64,000 nucleotides of DNA from a virus: positions 62,001 through 126,000 of the IMG/VR virus record IMGVR_UViG_3300021963_000027; one strand, given 5' to 3'. Each line of letters begins with the position of its first letter. Position 1 is the first letter of the stretch. Shown here one piece after another: positions 1 to 7,655 of this stretch. The notes under the pieces are model-generated. The model saw only the letters and a program-made list of their open reading frames with translations. It had not been told where the DNA came from and searched no databases. A program made the position numbers and the translations under genes.

Positions 1-55
1 TGAATTGCTAGAGAGTGGTGAAAGACTAATAGAGAATGTTGAAGTATATTTTAAT

Positions 56-128
56 TCCCAAGTAGCTCAGTTGGTAGAGCGCGTGACTGTTAATCACGTT
101 GTCGTAGGTTCGAACCCTACCTTGGGAG
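56..128 (+). tRNA. tRNA-Asn (GTT)
   Basis: A full cloverleaf can be folded by eye. The acceptor TCCCAAG (56-62) pairs with CTTGGGA (121-127), the anticodon stem is CGTGA/TCACG and the loop is CTGTTAA, with anticodon GTT at 89-91. The discriminator is G128 and no CCA is encoded, so maturation needs a CCA-adding enzyme, one of which is encoded at 4176-5696. It is the first of six tandem tRNA genes. Confidence 0.95.
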
Positions 129-133
129 CAGAA

Positions 134-209
134 GGGTGTGTAGCTCAGTTGGTAGAGCAAGAAGCTTTTAACTTCGTGGTCATAGGTTCAAATCCTGTCA
201 CACCCACCA
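134..209 (+). tRNA. tRNA-Lys (TTT), CCA encoded
   Basis: The acceptor GGGTGTG (134-140) pairs with CACACCC (199-205). The anticodon loop CTTTTAA carries TTT at 167-169. Discriminator A206 is followed by an encoded CCA (207-209). It lies 5 bp after tRNA-Asn, so the two are probably processed from one transcript. Confidence 0.95.
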
Positions 210-210
210 T

Positions 211-285
211 GCTTCTATCGTCTAATGGTTAGGACAGGTGGTTTTCATCCACCAAATAAGGGTTCGATTCCCTTTAGAAGTGCCA
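211..285 (+). tRNA. tRNA-Glu (TTC), CCA encoded
   Basis: The acceptor GCTTCTA (211-217) pairs with TAGAAGT (275-281, one G-T pair). The anticodon stem GGTGG/CCACC closes the loop TTTTCAT, with anticodon TTC at 244-246. Discriminator G282 is followed by CCA (283-285). Confidence 0.94.
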
Positions 286-287
286 AT

Positions 288-358
288 GCCTCCATAGTTC
301 AATGGTAGAACCCCCGATTTGTAATCGGGAGATACAGATTCGAATTCTGTTGGAGGCT
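288..358 (+). tRNA. tRNA-Thr (TGT)
   Basis: The acceptor GCCTCCA (288-294) pairs with TGGAGGC (351-357). The anticodon stem CCCGA/TCGGG closes the loop TTTGTAA, with TGT at 320-322. No CCA is encoded after discriminator T358. Confidence 0.94.
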
Positions 359-386
359 CTTGACAAAATAATTTTTATGATACAAT

Positions 387-473
387 GTGTTACCGCCAAA
401 GTTGGAGAGTTGGGAATGACTGTAAATCATTTGCCTTCGGGCTGAGTAGGTTCGAATCCTATGTAACACACCA
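387..473 (+). tRNA. tRNA-Tyr (GTA), long variable arm, CCA encoded
   Basis: The acceptor GTGTTAC (387-393) pairs with GTAACAC (463-469). The anticodon stem AATGA/TCATT closes the loop CTGTAAA, with GTA at 422-424. A class II variable arm, GCC-TTCG-GGC, follows, as expected for bacterial tRNA-Tyr. Discriminator A470 is followed by CCA (471-473). Confidence 0.93.
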
Positions 474-476
474 TAT

Positions 477-549
477 CGGGAGTTGATGTAACTTGGTAGC
501 ATGAGGCATTTGGATTGCTTTCGTCAGAGTTCAAATCTCTGGCTCCCGA
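477..549 (+). tRNA. tRNA-Pro (TGG)
   Basis: The acceptor CGGGAGT (477-483) pairs with GCTCCCG (542-548, one G-T pair). The stem AGGCA/TGCTT closes the loop TTTGGAT, with anticodon TGG at 511-513. Discriminator is A549 and no CCA is encoded. Its last 26 bp are also the antisense 3' end of the HNH endonuclease gene (stop at 524-526). Confidence 0.92.
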
Positions 550-1111
550 CTATTTTTTTCATATTCCAAAATCCATCACCAGCTAAAAAATGATCTTCTA
601 TATGACAAGTGGGACATAATATTTTTAAATTTTCTAATGTGTTATTGTGTCTATTTCTATCTATGTGATGCACTTGTAAAATTTCTGGATATTTATCATA
701 TCCACACCCAAAACATTTTTTATCATTAGCCCTAAAAGCTATATCTCTGTAATTAGTAATACCAGTTCCATAATGATCTGGTCTTATTTCTGGAAAATGA
801 TTTTCTAATCGTTGTGCATTATCTTTACACACTCTACTACAAAAATATAACCCAGATTTACTTTTATTAAGATGTGATTGTCTCCTTTTAAATAAATTTT
901 TACAAAAAGAACACGATATATTAACCATACTTCTTCGAGAAGTAGTATCTGCCCAGCATTTATGGGAACAAAAATTTTCAGAATTATTTTTGAAAATTCT
1001 TTTAGGTCTATCAGAAACTTCACCACATCCATCACATTTAAATTCTACGAATGTTCTCAACTTCCCTTCGGTATCTCTCTTTTTAAAATCTCTAATAATT
1101 AAAGTGGGCAT
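524..1111 (-). CDS. HNH homing endonuclease inserted in the tRNA cluster
   Basis: A 195-residue protein. The N-terminal half has two zinc-binding-like Cys clusters (CDGCG near residue 27 with CSHKC; CSFC with CSRVC). The C-terminal half is a classic HNH nuclease core: VHHIDRNRHNN, then LKILCPTCH. The family nicks or cuts DNA at a defined site and spreads its own gene by repair. It separates tRNA-Pro from tRNA-Gln and is antisense to both. Its last codons lie inside tRNA-Pro, so its C-terminus is dictated by tRNA sequence. No TAAATA element lies at the usual 5-nt spacing. An alternative is an immobile relic, but the HNH residues look intact. Confidence 0.85.
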   Translation of the reverse strand: MPTLIIRDFKKRDTEGKLRTFVEFKCDGCGEVSDRPKRIFKNNSENFCSHKCWADTTSRRSMVNISCSFCKNLFKRRQSHLNKSKSGLYFCSRVCKDNAQRLENHFPEIRPDHYGTGITNYRDIAFRANDKKCFGCGYDKYPEILQVHHIDRNRHNNTLENLKILCPTCHIEDHFLAGDGFWNMKKIVGSQRFEL

Positions 1112-1129
1112 AATATAATACTTACACTT

Positions 1130-1161
1130 TTATCCACTTTTTACAAATATATTTATCCACA
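1130..1161 (+). other. Two DnaA-box-like 9-mers
   Basis: TTATCCACT (1130-1138) and TTATCCACA (1153-1161) are direct repeats 23 bp apart, about two helical turns. The second matches the classic bacterial DnaA box exactly. They sit in the 58-bp AT-rich gap between the HNH gene start and tRNA-Gln. A role in replication or host DnaA titration is only an inference from two matches. Confidence 0.35.
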
Positions 1162-1169
1162 TTTTTAAT

Positions 1170-1243
1170 TGGGCGTTAGTGTAATGGTAGCACCGCAGAT
1201 TTTGATTCTGTTAGTAGAGGTTCAAGTCCTCTACGCCCTACCA
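1170..1243 (+). tRNA. tRNA-Gln (TTG), CCA encoded
   Basis: Acceptor pairs 1171-1176/1233-1238 (GGGCGT/ACGCCC), with an unpaired U1-U72 type end as is common for tRNA-Gln. The stem GCAGA/TCTGT closes the loop TTTTGAT, with anticodon TTG at 1202-1204. Discriminator A1240 is followed by CCA. It is separated from the other six tRNAs by the HNH gene. Confidence 0.93.
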
Positions 1244-1273
1244 CAATAACTTCAATTTCTCAAGTCAATATAT

Positions 1274-1279
1274 TAAATA
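1274..1279 (+). promoter_or_regulatory. Late-promoter-like TAAATA, 5 nt before gene 1285
   Basis: Hexamer TAAATA with 5 nt to the ATG. It matches the T4 late -10 element (TATAAATA) read by gp55, which is encoded at 53775-54215. The predicted start of transcription is the A of ATG. Confidence 0.65.
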
Positions 1280-1284
1280 ATATT

Positions 1285-1659
1285 ATGATTACATTTTCAA
1301 AATTTTTCGAATTGTTTTTAGAAAATTACAATGAAGTTCGGATATACAATAGTGTGGTGCGTCTTCCCATGGATAAACCTTATGGCTTTTGGATGGATAA
1401 GCATGGTAATTTCGCAGTTGTTAAAGGTGGAATGGGAGCGCATGAAAAAATTGGTAATTTGATTTTGGATCAACTTGGTATAGATTCAGGAGGAAGTGTG
1501 TATGAAACATTATTTGAAAATGGTTGGGTTCGTGTCATGTTAGACAGGGGTAAAACATATTATGAGATTCAACATGGAAGAAGATTAACTCCTATTCAAA
1601 GACGTAATTTATCTTTTATTAACGAATTCTACGAATTAAAAGGAGTTGAAGAAGGTTAA
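1285..1659 (+). CDS. Unknown protein with capsid-targeting-like N-terminus
   Basis: A 124-residue protein that I do not recognise. It opens with MITFSKFFELFLE-N, an aromatic/hydrophobic segment ending in F-L-E, like T4 internal-protein signals that end in I-A-E. The rest is a small mixed alpha/beta domain with no clear catalytic motif; the segment around residue 30 (KPYGFWMDKHGNFAVV) looks like a short beta-hairpin. It has its own TAAATA-N5-ATG element, so late expression is likely. If the peptide is a true tag, the mature protein begins near residue 14. Confidence 0.7.
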   Translation: MITFSKFFELFLENYNEVRIYNSVVRLPMDKPYGFWMDKHGNFAVVKGGMGAHEKIGNLILDQLGIDSGGSVYETLFENGWVRVMLDRGKTYYEIQHGRRLTPIQRRNLSFINEFYELKGVEEG

Positions 1660-1666
1660 TATTTTT

Positions 1667-2140
1667 ATGAGAACATTTCTAGAATCCTTTTATGATATCC
1701 AAGAGCTATCTCCGAATAGTAAGCTACAGGATATCTTGAATACTCACTATCTCAAAGTCTATCGTTCATCGGCTCGTCCCAATAAGAGTGATTATACTTC
1801 AGGTTCTCATGCAGGAACTAAACAACAAGCTCTAATTCGTGCCGATTATATGATCAATGATGAAGGGAAATACGACAAGTATTATCTTTATGAATTGACA
1901 ATTCGAATTGATAAAGTGTATCCCAAGTTACTATCTGATGATGGAACAGATCATGGATATGATTATGTAAAAGATTTAGGTGATTATGATATTGCTTTCT
2001 ATAAAAATACAGGAGAAGGTGATATCAGAAACGAAAATCTTTCCATTATCATCATCAATCCTGATAGCGTGGTTGAATCTAAAATGGTCGAAGAGATCGA
2101 TGGAGAGTATTTAACAGCAATGCAGGACGAATTATATTAA
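1667..2140 (+). CDS. Unknown protein, tag-like N-terminus, possible ADP-ribosyltransferase-like fold
   Basis: I start it at ATG 1667 rather than TTG 1646, because the ATG follows the previous stop by 7 nt and restores the pattern MRTFLESFYDIQE-L ([I]-x-E). The body contains SHAGTKQQALIRADYM and later YLYELTIRID and NLSIIIINPDSVV. That order (H-x-G-T, then strand pairs) is loosely reminiscent of small ART-like or toxin folds, but no catalytic triad can be assigned. It has no TAAATA of its own and probably shares the 1274 transcript. Confidence 0.65.
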   Translation: MRTFLESFYDIQELSPNSKLQDILNTHYLKVYRSSARPNKSDYTSGSHAGTKQQALIRADYMINDEGKYDKYYLYELTIRIDKVYPKLLSDDGTDHGYDYVKDLGDYDIAFYKNTGEGDIRNENLSIIIINPDSVVESKMVEEIDGEYLTAMQDELY

Positions 2141-2143
2141 ATA
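2138..2143 (+). promoter_or_regulatory. Late-promoter-like TAAATA, 5 nt before gene 2149
   Basis: TAAATA overlaps the stop codon of the preceding gene, and 5 nt separate it from ATG 2149. Confidence 0.65.
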
Positions 2144-2148
2144 ATAAT

Positions 2149-4179
2149 ATGAATTTTCAAGTCCAAGAACTTTATGAATCTGTGTTGATCACGGAGATGA
2201 ATCAAAAAGTTATTAATTATCTCGAACAACACACGGATGAATTACCTTTCGATCATATTTTCGGAGACAAAATGCGGGTAGCATTTCCTATTGGAACTGA
2301 CATCACTGCGCAAAATATCATCGATGATCTACGTAGAATCAAAAATTTTGATAAGATCGATCTCAAAAAAGGAGAAGTCATCCGTAAACTCAAAATCGAC
2401 CCAAAATATGGAAAGGGAGATTATCAAGAACAAAAAATTAATATAGGTAGAGCTATCTCAGCTTTGAAAATTGTAGAAGATAAAAAGAAAAAATATCTCG
2501 ATTGGTTTGCTAGATATAAAGATAATCTCGAAGCAGCTTTTGAGAAACCTGAATATGTTGTAGTATTGTCTCGTTCTCCGATTGATGTTGTTCGTATGTC
2601 CGACCATCGTAATATATCTTCATGCCATTCCCAAGGTGGTTCATATTTCTATTGTGCCATTCAAGAAGCGATAACTGGTGGGGCAGTTGCATATGTAGTA
2701 AATTCTCAAGATTTTGACGAATTGACGGAGGAAGAATTTCAAAATGATGAAATTTTTGTCGATCCTGATCGTGGGGTGAGAGGAGCTGGTTATGGTTTAA
2801 GACCACTTTCCAGATTGAGGGTTCGTCGATTAGAGGATGATGAGGGTAATGAAGTGGCAATACCCGATACTAAAATATATGGTAATCAATCGATTCCAAA
2901 CTTTTACAACTCACTTAAAAATTACCTCCAGAATAAACAATCTATAACTGCTGGTGATTTCACAGGGCAATACGAAAAAAGAGGCGGGACTTATTACGAT
3001 GATCAAATCGAAGAATTGTTAAGTGATTACTTCAGCGATGAAGATAATAAATATTATCGCCAAGACTTCCCCCGTGTGAAGCATAATCGAGATGATGATA
3101 GAGGAGAAACCAGACACAATGCTTTGAGTATTGAAGATGATTTGAGAAATATTAAAGATCGATACGAGGGTCAAATGACTCATAGTAGTGCCGATTATTA
3201 TATATTCGACGATGATGATAGAAGTTATTTCGATATGTCAGGTTATTCACAGTTAGATATTTCCAAATTTAATTTACCTGATGATATTGATATAGAAATT
3301 GAAGATGAATATTCTATTAGAAAATGGGTGGAAGGAAATTATGACGATAATTACGAATACTCAGCACTAATTCAGTATTTAAAAGATGCTTCCGAAATTC
3401 AAATTTATAGAATTGAAATGGATAATCAGTCTATCAAAATAACATTTAATGATCAGGAAACATCATCTGATCCAGATAATTTTGATTATTTTTGTCGAAA
3501 TATGAAAAGATTTGATGATAAGATAGATGACATGCTTGATGATGAAGACGAATTGTTTGAAGTATTCCTCACTGCTGGATTTATAAAGCCAGCCGAAATT
3601 GATGATAAAAATTTCACTATGATCAAAAATTATATCGATTTAGAAGAGGAGCCATTTACTCATTTATCCATATCTGGTCATGATATTAGAAAATCATTCA
3701 CTGTGAAGTTTCCAAACAGGATTTTCGTTATGCAAGGTGATTATAATGCTATTAGAGATATTAAAGGATATATTGGAGAATCTCATGTTAAACGTGTATT
3801 AAACGATATTATCATTAATTTAGCAAGAGAAACTTTCAAACCCGAATCAGACGAATACGATACCGCACAATTACAGTTTGATAAATTTTTCGAATCTTAT
3901 ACAAATCCTTTAGATGGTATAGATTATTCATTATCGTGTAACCCACATGATAATTACGGTAATTTAGAAATTAGTAATATGAGATTAAATTTCCCAAAAA
4001 TGGATAACAGAAATTATCAATTCGTTGAATTTTTAGATGATATGTATCTACATATCATCAACACATTCAAAGTGTGGGTATTAAATATTTTAAAATTTAC
4101 TAATAATTCTAGTTTCGAGGCATTAGCAAATCAATATAACTATAAACAATTATACAAACTATATAATAAATACCTATGA
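2149..4179 (+). CDS. Large acidic late protein of unknown function
   Basis: A 676-residue protein. The N-terminus MNFQVQELYESVLITE-M ends in I-T-E like the other tagged proteins. A central conserved-looking block reads VRMSDHRNISSCHSQGGSY and AYVVNSQDF, with Cys and His that could be catalytic or metal-binding. The rest is rich in D, E, Y and N. It has no membrane segment and is preceded by a late element. With the tag, a large injected head protein is a plausible role, comparable in position and size to T4 Alt, but I see no ADP-ribosyltransferase signature. Function unknown. Confidence 0.7.
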   Translation: MNFQVQELYESVLITEMNQKVINYLEQHTDELPFDHIFGDKMRVAFPIGTDITAQNIIDDLRRIKNFDKIDLKKGEVIRKLKIDPKYGKGDYQEQKINIGRAISALKIVEDKKKKYLDWFARYKDNLEAAFEKPEYVVVLSRSPIDVVRMSDHRNISSCHSQGGSYFYCAIQEAITGGAVAYVVNSQDFDELTEEEFQNDEIFVDPDRGVRGAGYGLRPLSRLRVRRLEDDEGNEVAIPDTKIYGNQSIPNFYNSLKNYLQNKQSITAGDFTGQYEKRGGTYYDDQIEELLSDYFSDEDNKYYRQDFPRVKHNRDDDRGETRHNALSIEDDLRNIKDRYEGQMTHSSADYYIFDDDDRSYFDMSGYSQLDISKFNLPDDIDIEIEDEYSIRKWVEGNYDDNYEYSALIQYLKDASEIQIYRIEMDNQSIKITFNDQETSSDPDNFDYFCRNMKRFDDKIDDMLDDEDELFEVFLTAGFIKPAEIDDKNFTMIKNYIDLEEEPFTHLSISGHDIRKSFTVKFPNRIFVMQGDYNAIRDIKGYIGESHVKRVLNDIIINLARETFKPESDEYDTAQLQFDKFFESYTNPLDGIDYSLSCNPHDNYGNLEISNMRLNFPKMDNRNYQFVEFLDDMYLHIINTFKVWVLNILKFTNNSSFEALANQYNYKQLYKLYNKYL

Positions 4180-5696
4180 AAAAATTCCATAAATTATACC
4201 ACCAACTCATGCGCGAGTATGTGGAAGACTTCGATCAGAAATGGGACAAAGCTGTTTCCGAATCGGAGGAGCTTCAGGTAGCTCTTGATTTGATGAAAAA
4301 TATCAAAGCAAAATTAAAAGGTGAAATTTATATCGTCGGTGGTGTTCCTCGTGATTTGCTCATGGGTAACGCAATTGATGATGTGGATTTGGCTACCAAT
4401 ATTCCTGTAGAACAATTGGAGAAACATTTTGAATTGAGAAATATTTCCAAGAACGATTCTCAACCAGTCTATGCTATCCTATGGAAAGGATATGTTTATG
4501 ATTTGGCAAAATTCAGAACTGATTCTGGTGATATTGGTAGACAAGCAAATGTCTCAACTGAGACTGATTCCTTCCAAGCTGATACAGAACGCAGAGATTT
4601 AACAATCAATTCTTTCGGGTTGGATGAGAATGGTAAGATCGTAGATTATCAAGGTGGTCTGGATGATTTGAAAAACAAAATCGTTCGTGCTGTAGGAGAT
4701 GCCAAGAAGAGATTCATGGAAGATGCTACAAGGATTCTTCGCGTTTTCCGATTCGCTGCCAAGATGGATTTTGAAATTGAAGACGATACTAAAAAAGCAG
4801 CAATCGAATTGAAATATTTGCTTCAAGATCCGAAAGCTATTTCCAAAGAAAGTATCTCAAAAGAATTTTATAAGTCTGCCAAGACTGGTAGAACTCTTGC
4901 CAATTTCTTGAAAAAATTACAAGACACCAAAATTCTCCATGACATTCTTCCTGAATTTACAGAGATGGAAGGTTTCGATCACGATCCTCAACATCACCCT
5001 GAAGGAGATTCTCAAGTATTGGGACACATCTATGAGTGTCTCAACGCTTCTCCCTACAAAGATCCTATTATTAATCTTGCTGTATTATTCCATGACTTTG
5101 GAAAAGCTACGACTAGAGGGAAAAAAGATAATGGATTTAGTAGCTATCATGGTCACGAAGCTGCTGGTGTTCCCATTGTCGAAGGGATATTTGAGAGACT
5201 AAGATTCAATGAATTGTCTCAACAAGATAAAAAGAATATCTTAGCGGCAGTGGATAAACACATGCTCGTTCATAATCTAGACAAACTCAATATTAAAACA
5301 CTGACTAGACTGATCCAAAATCCTGCATGGGAAACCATTAAAGCAGTTGGTTATTGCGATGAAGCATCGAGAGGCTCTGGTCTTTTCAATGAAAAAGAAT
5401 TTTGGGATAAAGTTAAAAGAGCAGAAGAAAAAGTATCCAACATCGGTGGTTCGGAAGATGAAACAAGAAAACGTCTCAAGCAATATTTCAGTGGAAATAA
5501 ATTGATGGAATGGTTTCCAGTTCTCATCAAAGACAAATCCAAGTTCAAAGATATTACAGCAGCACTACAAGAATATACTCTTGAAGAGTTGAATGCTGGT
5601 AGAGAACCAGATGATTCGGAAATGAAGACAATCGTTGCTGGTATTCTAAAGAAGAATCAATTTAATGAATGGTATAATTATTACCAGAAAAATTAA
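4176..5696 (+). CDS. CCA-adding enzyme / poly(A)-polymerase family nucleotidyltransferase with HD domain
   Basis: A 506-residue protein of the class II nucleotidyltransferase family that adds CCA to tRNA 3' ends. Visible motifs are GGVPRD (55-60), DDVDLAT with the metal-binding D69/D71, RRDLTIN (139-145), EDATRILR (about 182-189) and an HD phosphohydrolase motif, FHDFGK (305-310). About 48 residues precede the GGVPRD motif, more than bacterial enzymes need, and open with MKKFHKLYHQLMRE-Y, which fits the tag pattern. A TAAATA lies 3 nt before the ATG, inside the end of the previous gene. tRNAs Asn, Thr and Pro at the window start lack encoded CCA. CCA addition versus plain A addition cannot be settled from motifs alone. 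Confidence 0.88.
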   Translation: MKKFHKLYHQLMREYVEDFDQKWDKAVSESEELQVALDLMKNIKAKLKGEIYIVGGVPRDLLMGNAIDDVDLATNIPVEQLEKHFELRNISKNDSQPVYAILWKGYVYDLAKFRTDSGDIGRQANVSTETDSFQADTERRDLTINSFGLDENGKIVDYQGGLDDLKNKIVRAVGDAKKRFMEDATRILRVFRFAAKMDFEIEDDTKKAAIELKYLLQDPKAISKESISKEFYKSAKTGRTLANFLKKLQDTKILHDILPEFTEMEGFDHDPQHHPEGDSQVLGHIYECLNASPYKDPIINLAVLFHDFGKATTRGKKDNGFSSYHGHEAAGVPIVEGIFERLRFNELSQQDKKNILAAVDKHMLVHNLDKLNIKTLTRLIQNPAWETIKAVGYCDEASRGSGLFNEKEFWDKVKRAEEKVSNIGGSEDETRKRLKQYFSGNKLMEWFPVLIKDKSKFKDITAALQEYTLEELNAGREPDDSEMKTIVAGILKKNQFNEWYNYYQKN

Positions 5697-5917
5697 TCTT
5701 TGTGCCATTTCTCCATCTTGGAGTAATATTCTGGATCTTCTTCCACATGTTGTTTAGCAATCGTTTTTGCTAACTTCTTTCCTAACTTTGTTTTCCTCTT
5801 AGAAGGATTGACATGCTCTTGCTCTACTTCTTCCCCTTTGGAAACCTCTGGTTTAGGGAGATCTTTTTTCTTAACTTTTTTGAAGTAGTCATTAAAGAAA
5901 TCTTGGAATTTTTTCAT
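5693..5917 (-). CDS. Small basic protein, tag-like N-terminus
   Basis: A 74-residue protein starting MKKFQDFFNDYFKK and then very rich in Lys, Glu and Pro (KTKLGKKLAKTIAKQ). It may bind DNA or act as a head-core filler, but nothing identifies it. It lies 4 nt downstream of the previous minus-strand gene (TAATAATATG junction) and overlaps the CCA-enzyme stop codon, with the two stops sharing TTAA. Confidence 0.6.
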   Translation of the reverse strand: MKKFQDFFNDYFKKVKKKDLPKPEVSKGEEVEQEHVNPSKRKTKLGKKLAKTIAKQHVEEDPEYYSKMEKWHKD

Positions 5918-5921
5918 ATTA

Positions 5922-6740
5922 TTAGTGTTCAGTGTTCTCGCTTAATTTTTTACGATATCCATATTCAGCAACAGATGGGTATCCACCTGTAACGTGTTTA
6001 ACTTCTAATGGATCAACTCCTCTAAATTCCCACACCACTTTTTTCTCAAATGGTGTCATGTTGAATCCAGTATGCGCTCTCATTAGAATATCAACAATCT
6101 CATCATGTGACAATTCTGGATAGATTCTACTCTTCAATTCTTTAATTTCACCAGAAGAAGAATCTCTATAGGTGTCTCCATCATAATTAAATTTGGAAGA
6201 ATCGGAAGCAACCCAAAAAAGATCAGTTGCTTTAAAACATTTTTTTAATTCTTGGATATATTCAGGGGTGATATCTTTTTCTCTACACCAGAAAGCGATG
6301 ACTGAGACATTTTTTTTAAGTGTTTTACTTTCAATACTTTTCCAGATTCTTCCTGATTGACTTTTGATTCTCGTTTCTCCCATCGCTTGAGAACGTTGGT
6401 TCTGATTGTAGAAATCTAAATCAGACTTATTCATTTTGCCACACACTTTAACATCATAAGACTTCAACACATTTTTAGTATTATCAGGATATTGAAGTGC
6501 TTCTTTCAACCCATTGAAAATGAATAAGTGAGTTGCTCCAGTGTATAGGATAACATTTCCAATTTTAGAAAAAGCATAACCATCGGAATGAGCATAAACA
6601 CCACCGTCAAATTTCAAAGAATCGGGATTGGATTTGTTCGATGGAATTGTGACATTTTCAAATAATACAACACCTCTGGTAGCTGCACGTTCTTCCAAAA
6701 TTTTATTATAAAGTTCTCTGATGTTTAATTCGTCTCTCAT
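5922..6740 (-). CDS. Unknown late protein, tag-like N-terminus
   Basis: Start set at ATG 6740, which overlaps the upstream stop as ATGA; the longer reading frame would need TTG. The 272-residue protein begins MRDELNIRELYNKILEE-R, ending in L-E-E. The body has alternating beta and alpha segments (VILYTGATHLFIFNG; VSVIAFWCREKD) and a C-terminal stretch mentioning VVWEFRGVDPLEV. I recognise no family. Third gene of a translationally coupled set 7635 to 5922. Confidence 0.65.
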   Translation of the reverse strand: MRDELNIRELYNKILEERAATRGVVLFENVTIPSNKSNPDSLKFDGGVYAHSDGYAFSKIGNVILYTGATHLFIFNGLKEALQYPDNTKNVLKSYDVKVCGKMNKSDLDFYNQNQRSQAMGETRIKSQSGRIWKSIESKTLKKNVSVIAFWCREKDITPEYIQELKKCFKATDLFWVASDSSKFNYDGDTYRDSSSGEIKELKSRIYPELSHDEIVDILMRAHTGFNMTPFEKKVVWEFRGVDPLEVKHVTGGYPSVAEYGYRKKLSENTEH

Positions 6741-7024
6741 GTCAACCAAATTTCTTCTGTTTGTTTAAATTTATCTATCAATAATTCCAAATTTTTAGAT
6801 TGAAAATTACAATCAATCATGGTCTTTACAGTGTGCCTATTGTTGTTATTACAGAATGATAATTTGTAATTCAAATCAGCCATTTTAGGCTCGTGTTCAA
6901 CGATCATCAGGAATGTATCATACATTCCTGATGGAAGGGGAATTGGATCGCCTGTAAAAATAACTTCCACTCCATCACTATTTGGAGCATTACTCATATA
7001 TTCTTTAGGATAAATTACTATCAT
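6737..7024 (-). CDS. Unknown small protein
   Basis: A 95-residue protein without a recognisable motif. ATGA overlaps at both ends couple it to the neighbours. The sequence alternates strands and helices (VEVIFTGDPIPLP, FLMIVEHEPK). It has no tag-like N-terminus, unlike both neighbours. Confidence 0.55.
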   Translation of the reverse strand: MIVIYPKEYMSNAPNSDGVEVIFTGDPIPLPSGMYDTFLMIVEHEPKMADLNYKLSFCNNNNRHTVKTMIDCNFQSKNLELLIDKFKQTEEIWLT

Positions 7025-7635
7025 CGTGCTAATTTCATGTAAACAACCACTGTTTCAGCATTTCGGTCAATGTTGCCATCGTCGTCAAGAGAATAGGAAA
7101 TACCATTGAACACTGGATAAGGCATTGTATCATCGTTTTTATCTTTGTCAATAACAAAACCATTTCGACTGTAGAGTCTGAATAATTTTTTTGGTATGAT
7201 ATTGCCATCACCATCTTGTTCCGCAAAACAATCCAAACGTCTAGCACCATTTTTAATAGCACTTTTTACTGCCGCATCTCCCGAAGATTCTATGCCAGAA
7301 AAAACCGAAACCAATTCATCACCCTTTTTGATGCAATATCCGCTGGTATTGTTTGGTCCGATAAAACATTTCATCTCTGCGTATTCTTCGGGATCATAAA
7401 TGGTGATGTTATTTTTAATATCTTTAAACCATTCATGTTCTTTATGTTCGGGGTCAGCACGTTTAGTGTCCGATTCCATGTAAGCATTGATGATTTTATA
7501 AAATGATCTCCAATCAACTTTTTTAAATTTTTCAGAATCTTCAGGTGTTAGTTTTCTACTGATTTTTAATTGTTCAGGTGATAATTTCCCAAGATCTGAA
7601 AATGCTTCCCAAAAGAATTGATAAAATGACTTCAT
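7021..7635 (-). CDS. GNAT-like acetyltransferase candidate with tag-like N-terminus
   Basis: Start moved to ATG 7635, because TAAATA lies exactly 5 nt upstream and the protein then begins MKSFYQFFWE-A, very close to T4 MKTYQEFIAE. The C-terminal 120 residues resemble a GNAT fold: GYCIKKGDELVSVFSG (strand pair), SAIKNGARRLDCFA, then LFRLYSRNGFVI, which matches the usual L-x-x-Y-x-x-x-G-F end of GNATs. The acetyl-CoA loop (Q/R-x-x-G-x-G/A) is not convincing, so activity is uncertain. If packaged, it would be delivered with the DNA. Confidence 0.62.
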   Translation of the reverse strand: MKSFYQFFWEAFSDLGKLSPEQLKISRKLTPEDSEKFKKVDWRSFYKIINAYMESDTKRADPEHKEHEWFKDIKNNITIYDPEEYAEMKCFIGPNNTSGYCIKKGDELVSVFSGIESSGDAAVKSAIKNGARRLDCFAEQDGDGNIIPKKLFRLYSRNGFVIDKDKNDDTMPYPVFNGISYSLDDDGNIDRNAETVVVYMKLAR

Positions 7636-7640
7636 TCTAT

Positions 7641-7646
7641 TATTTA
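7641..7646 (-). promoter_or_regulatory. Late-promoter-like TAAATA, 5 nt before gene 7635
   Basis: TAAATA on the minus strand, with 5 nt to the ATG that starts the GNAT-like gene. It decides the start choice. Confidence 0.65.
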
Positions 7647-7655
7647 ATAAAATTT

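Noticed and set aside
5-232. 75-codon open frame across the first tRNAs
   Set aside because: It runs through tRNA-Asn and tRNA-Lys; the tRNA folds explain the sequence, and the repeated V-A-Q-L-V-E is just conserved tRNA D-arm sequence translated.
360-386. TTGACA-15-TACAAT promoter before tRNA-Tyr
   Set aside because: Transcription would start near 393, inside the mature tRNA (387-470), so it could not give a full tRNA-Tyr.
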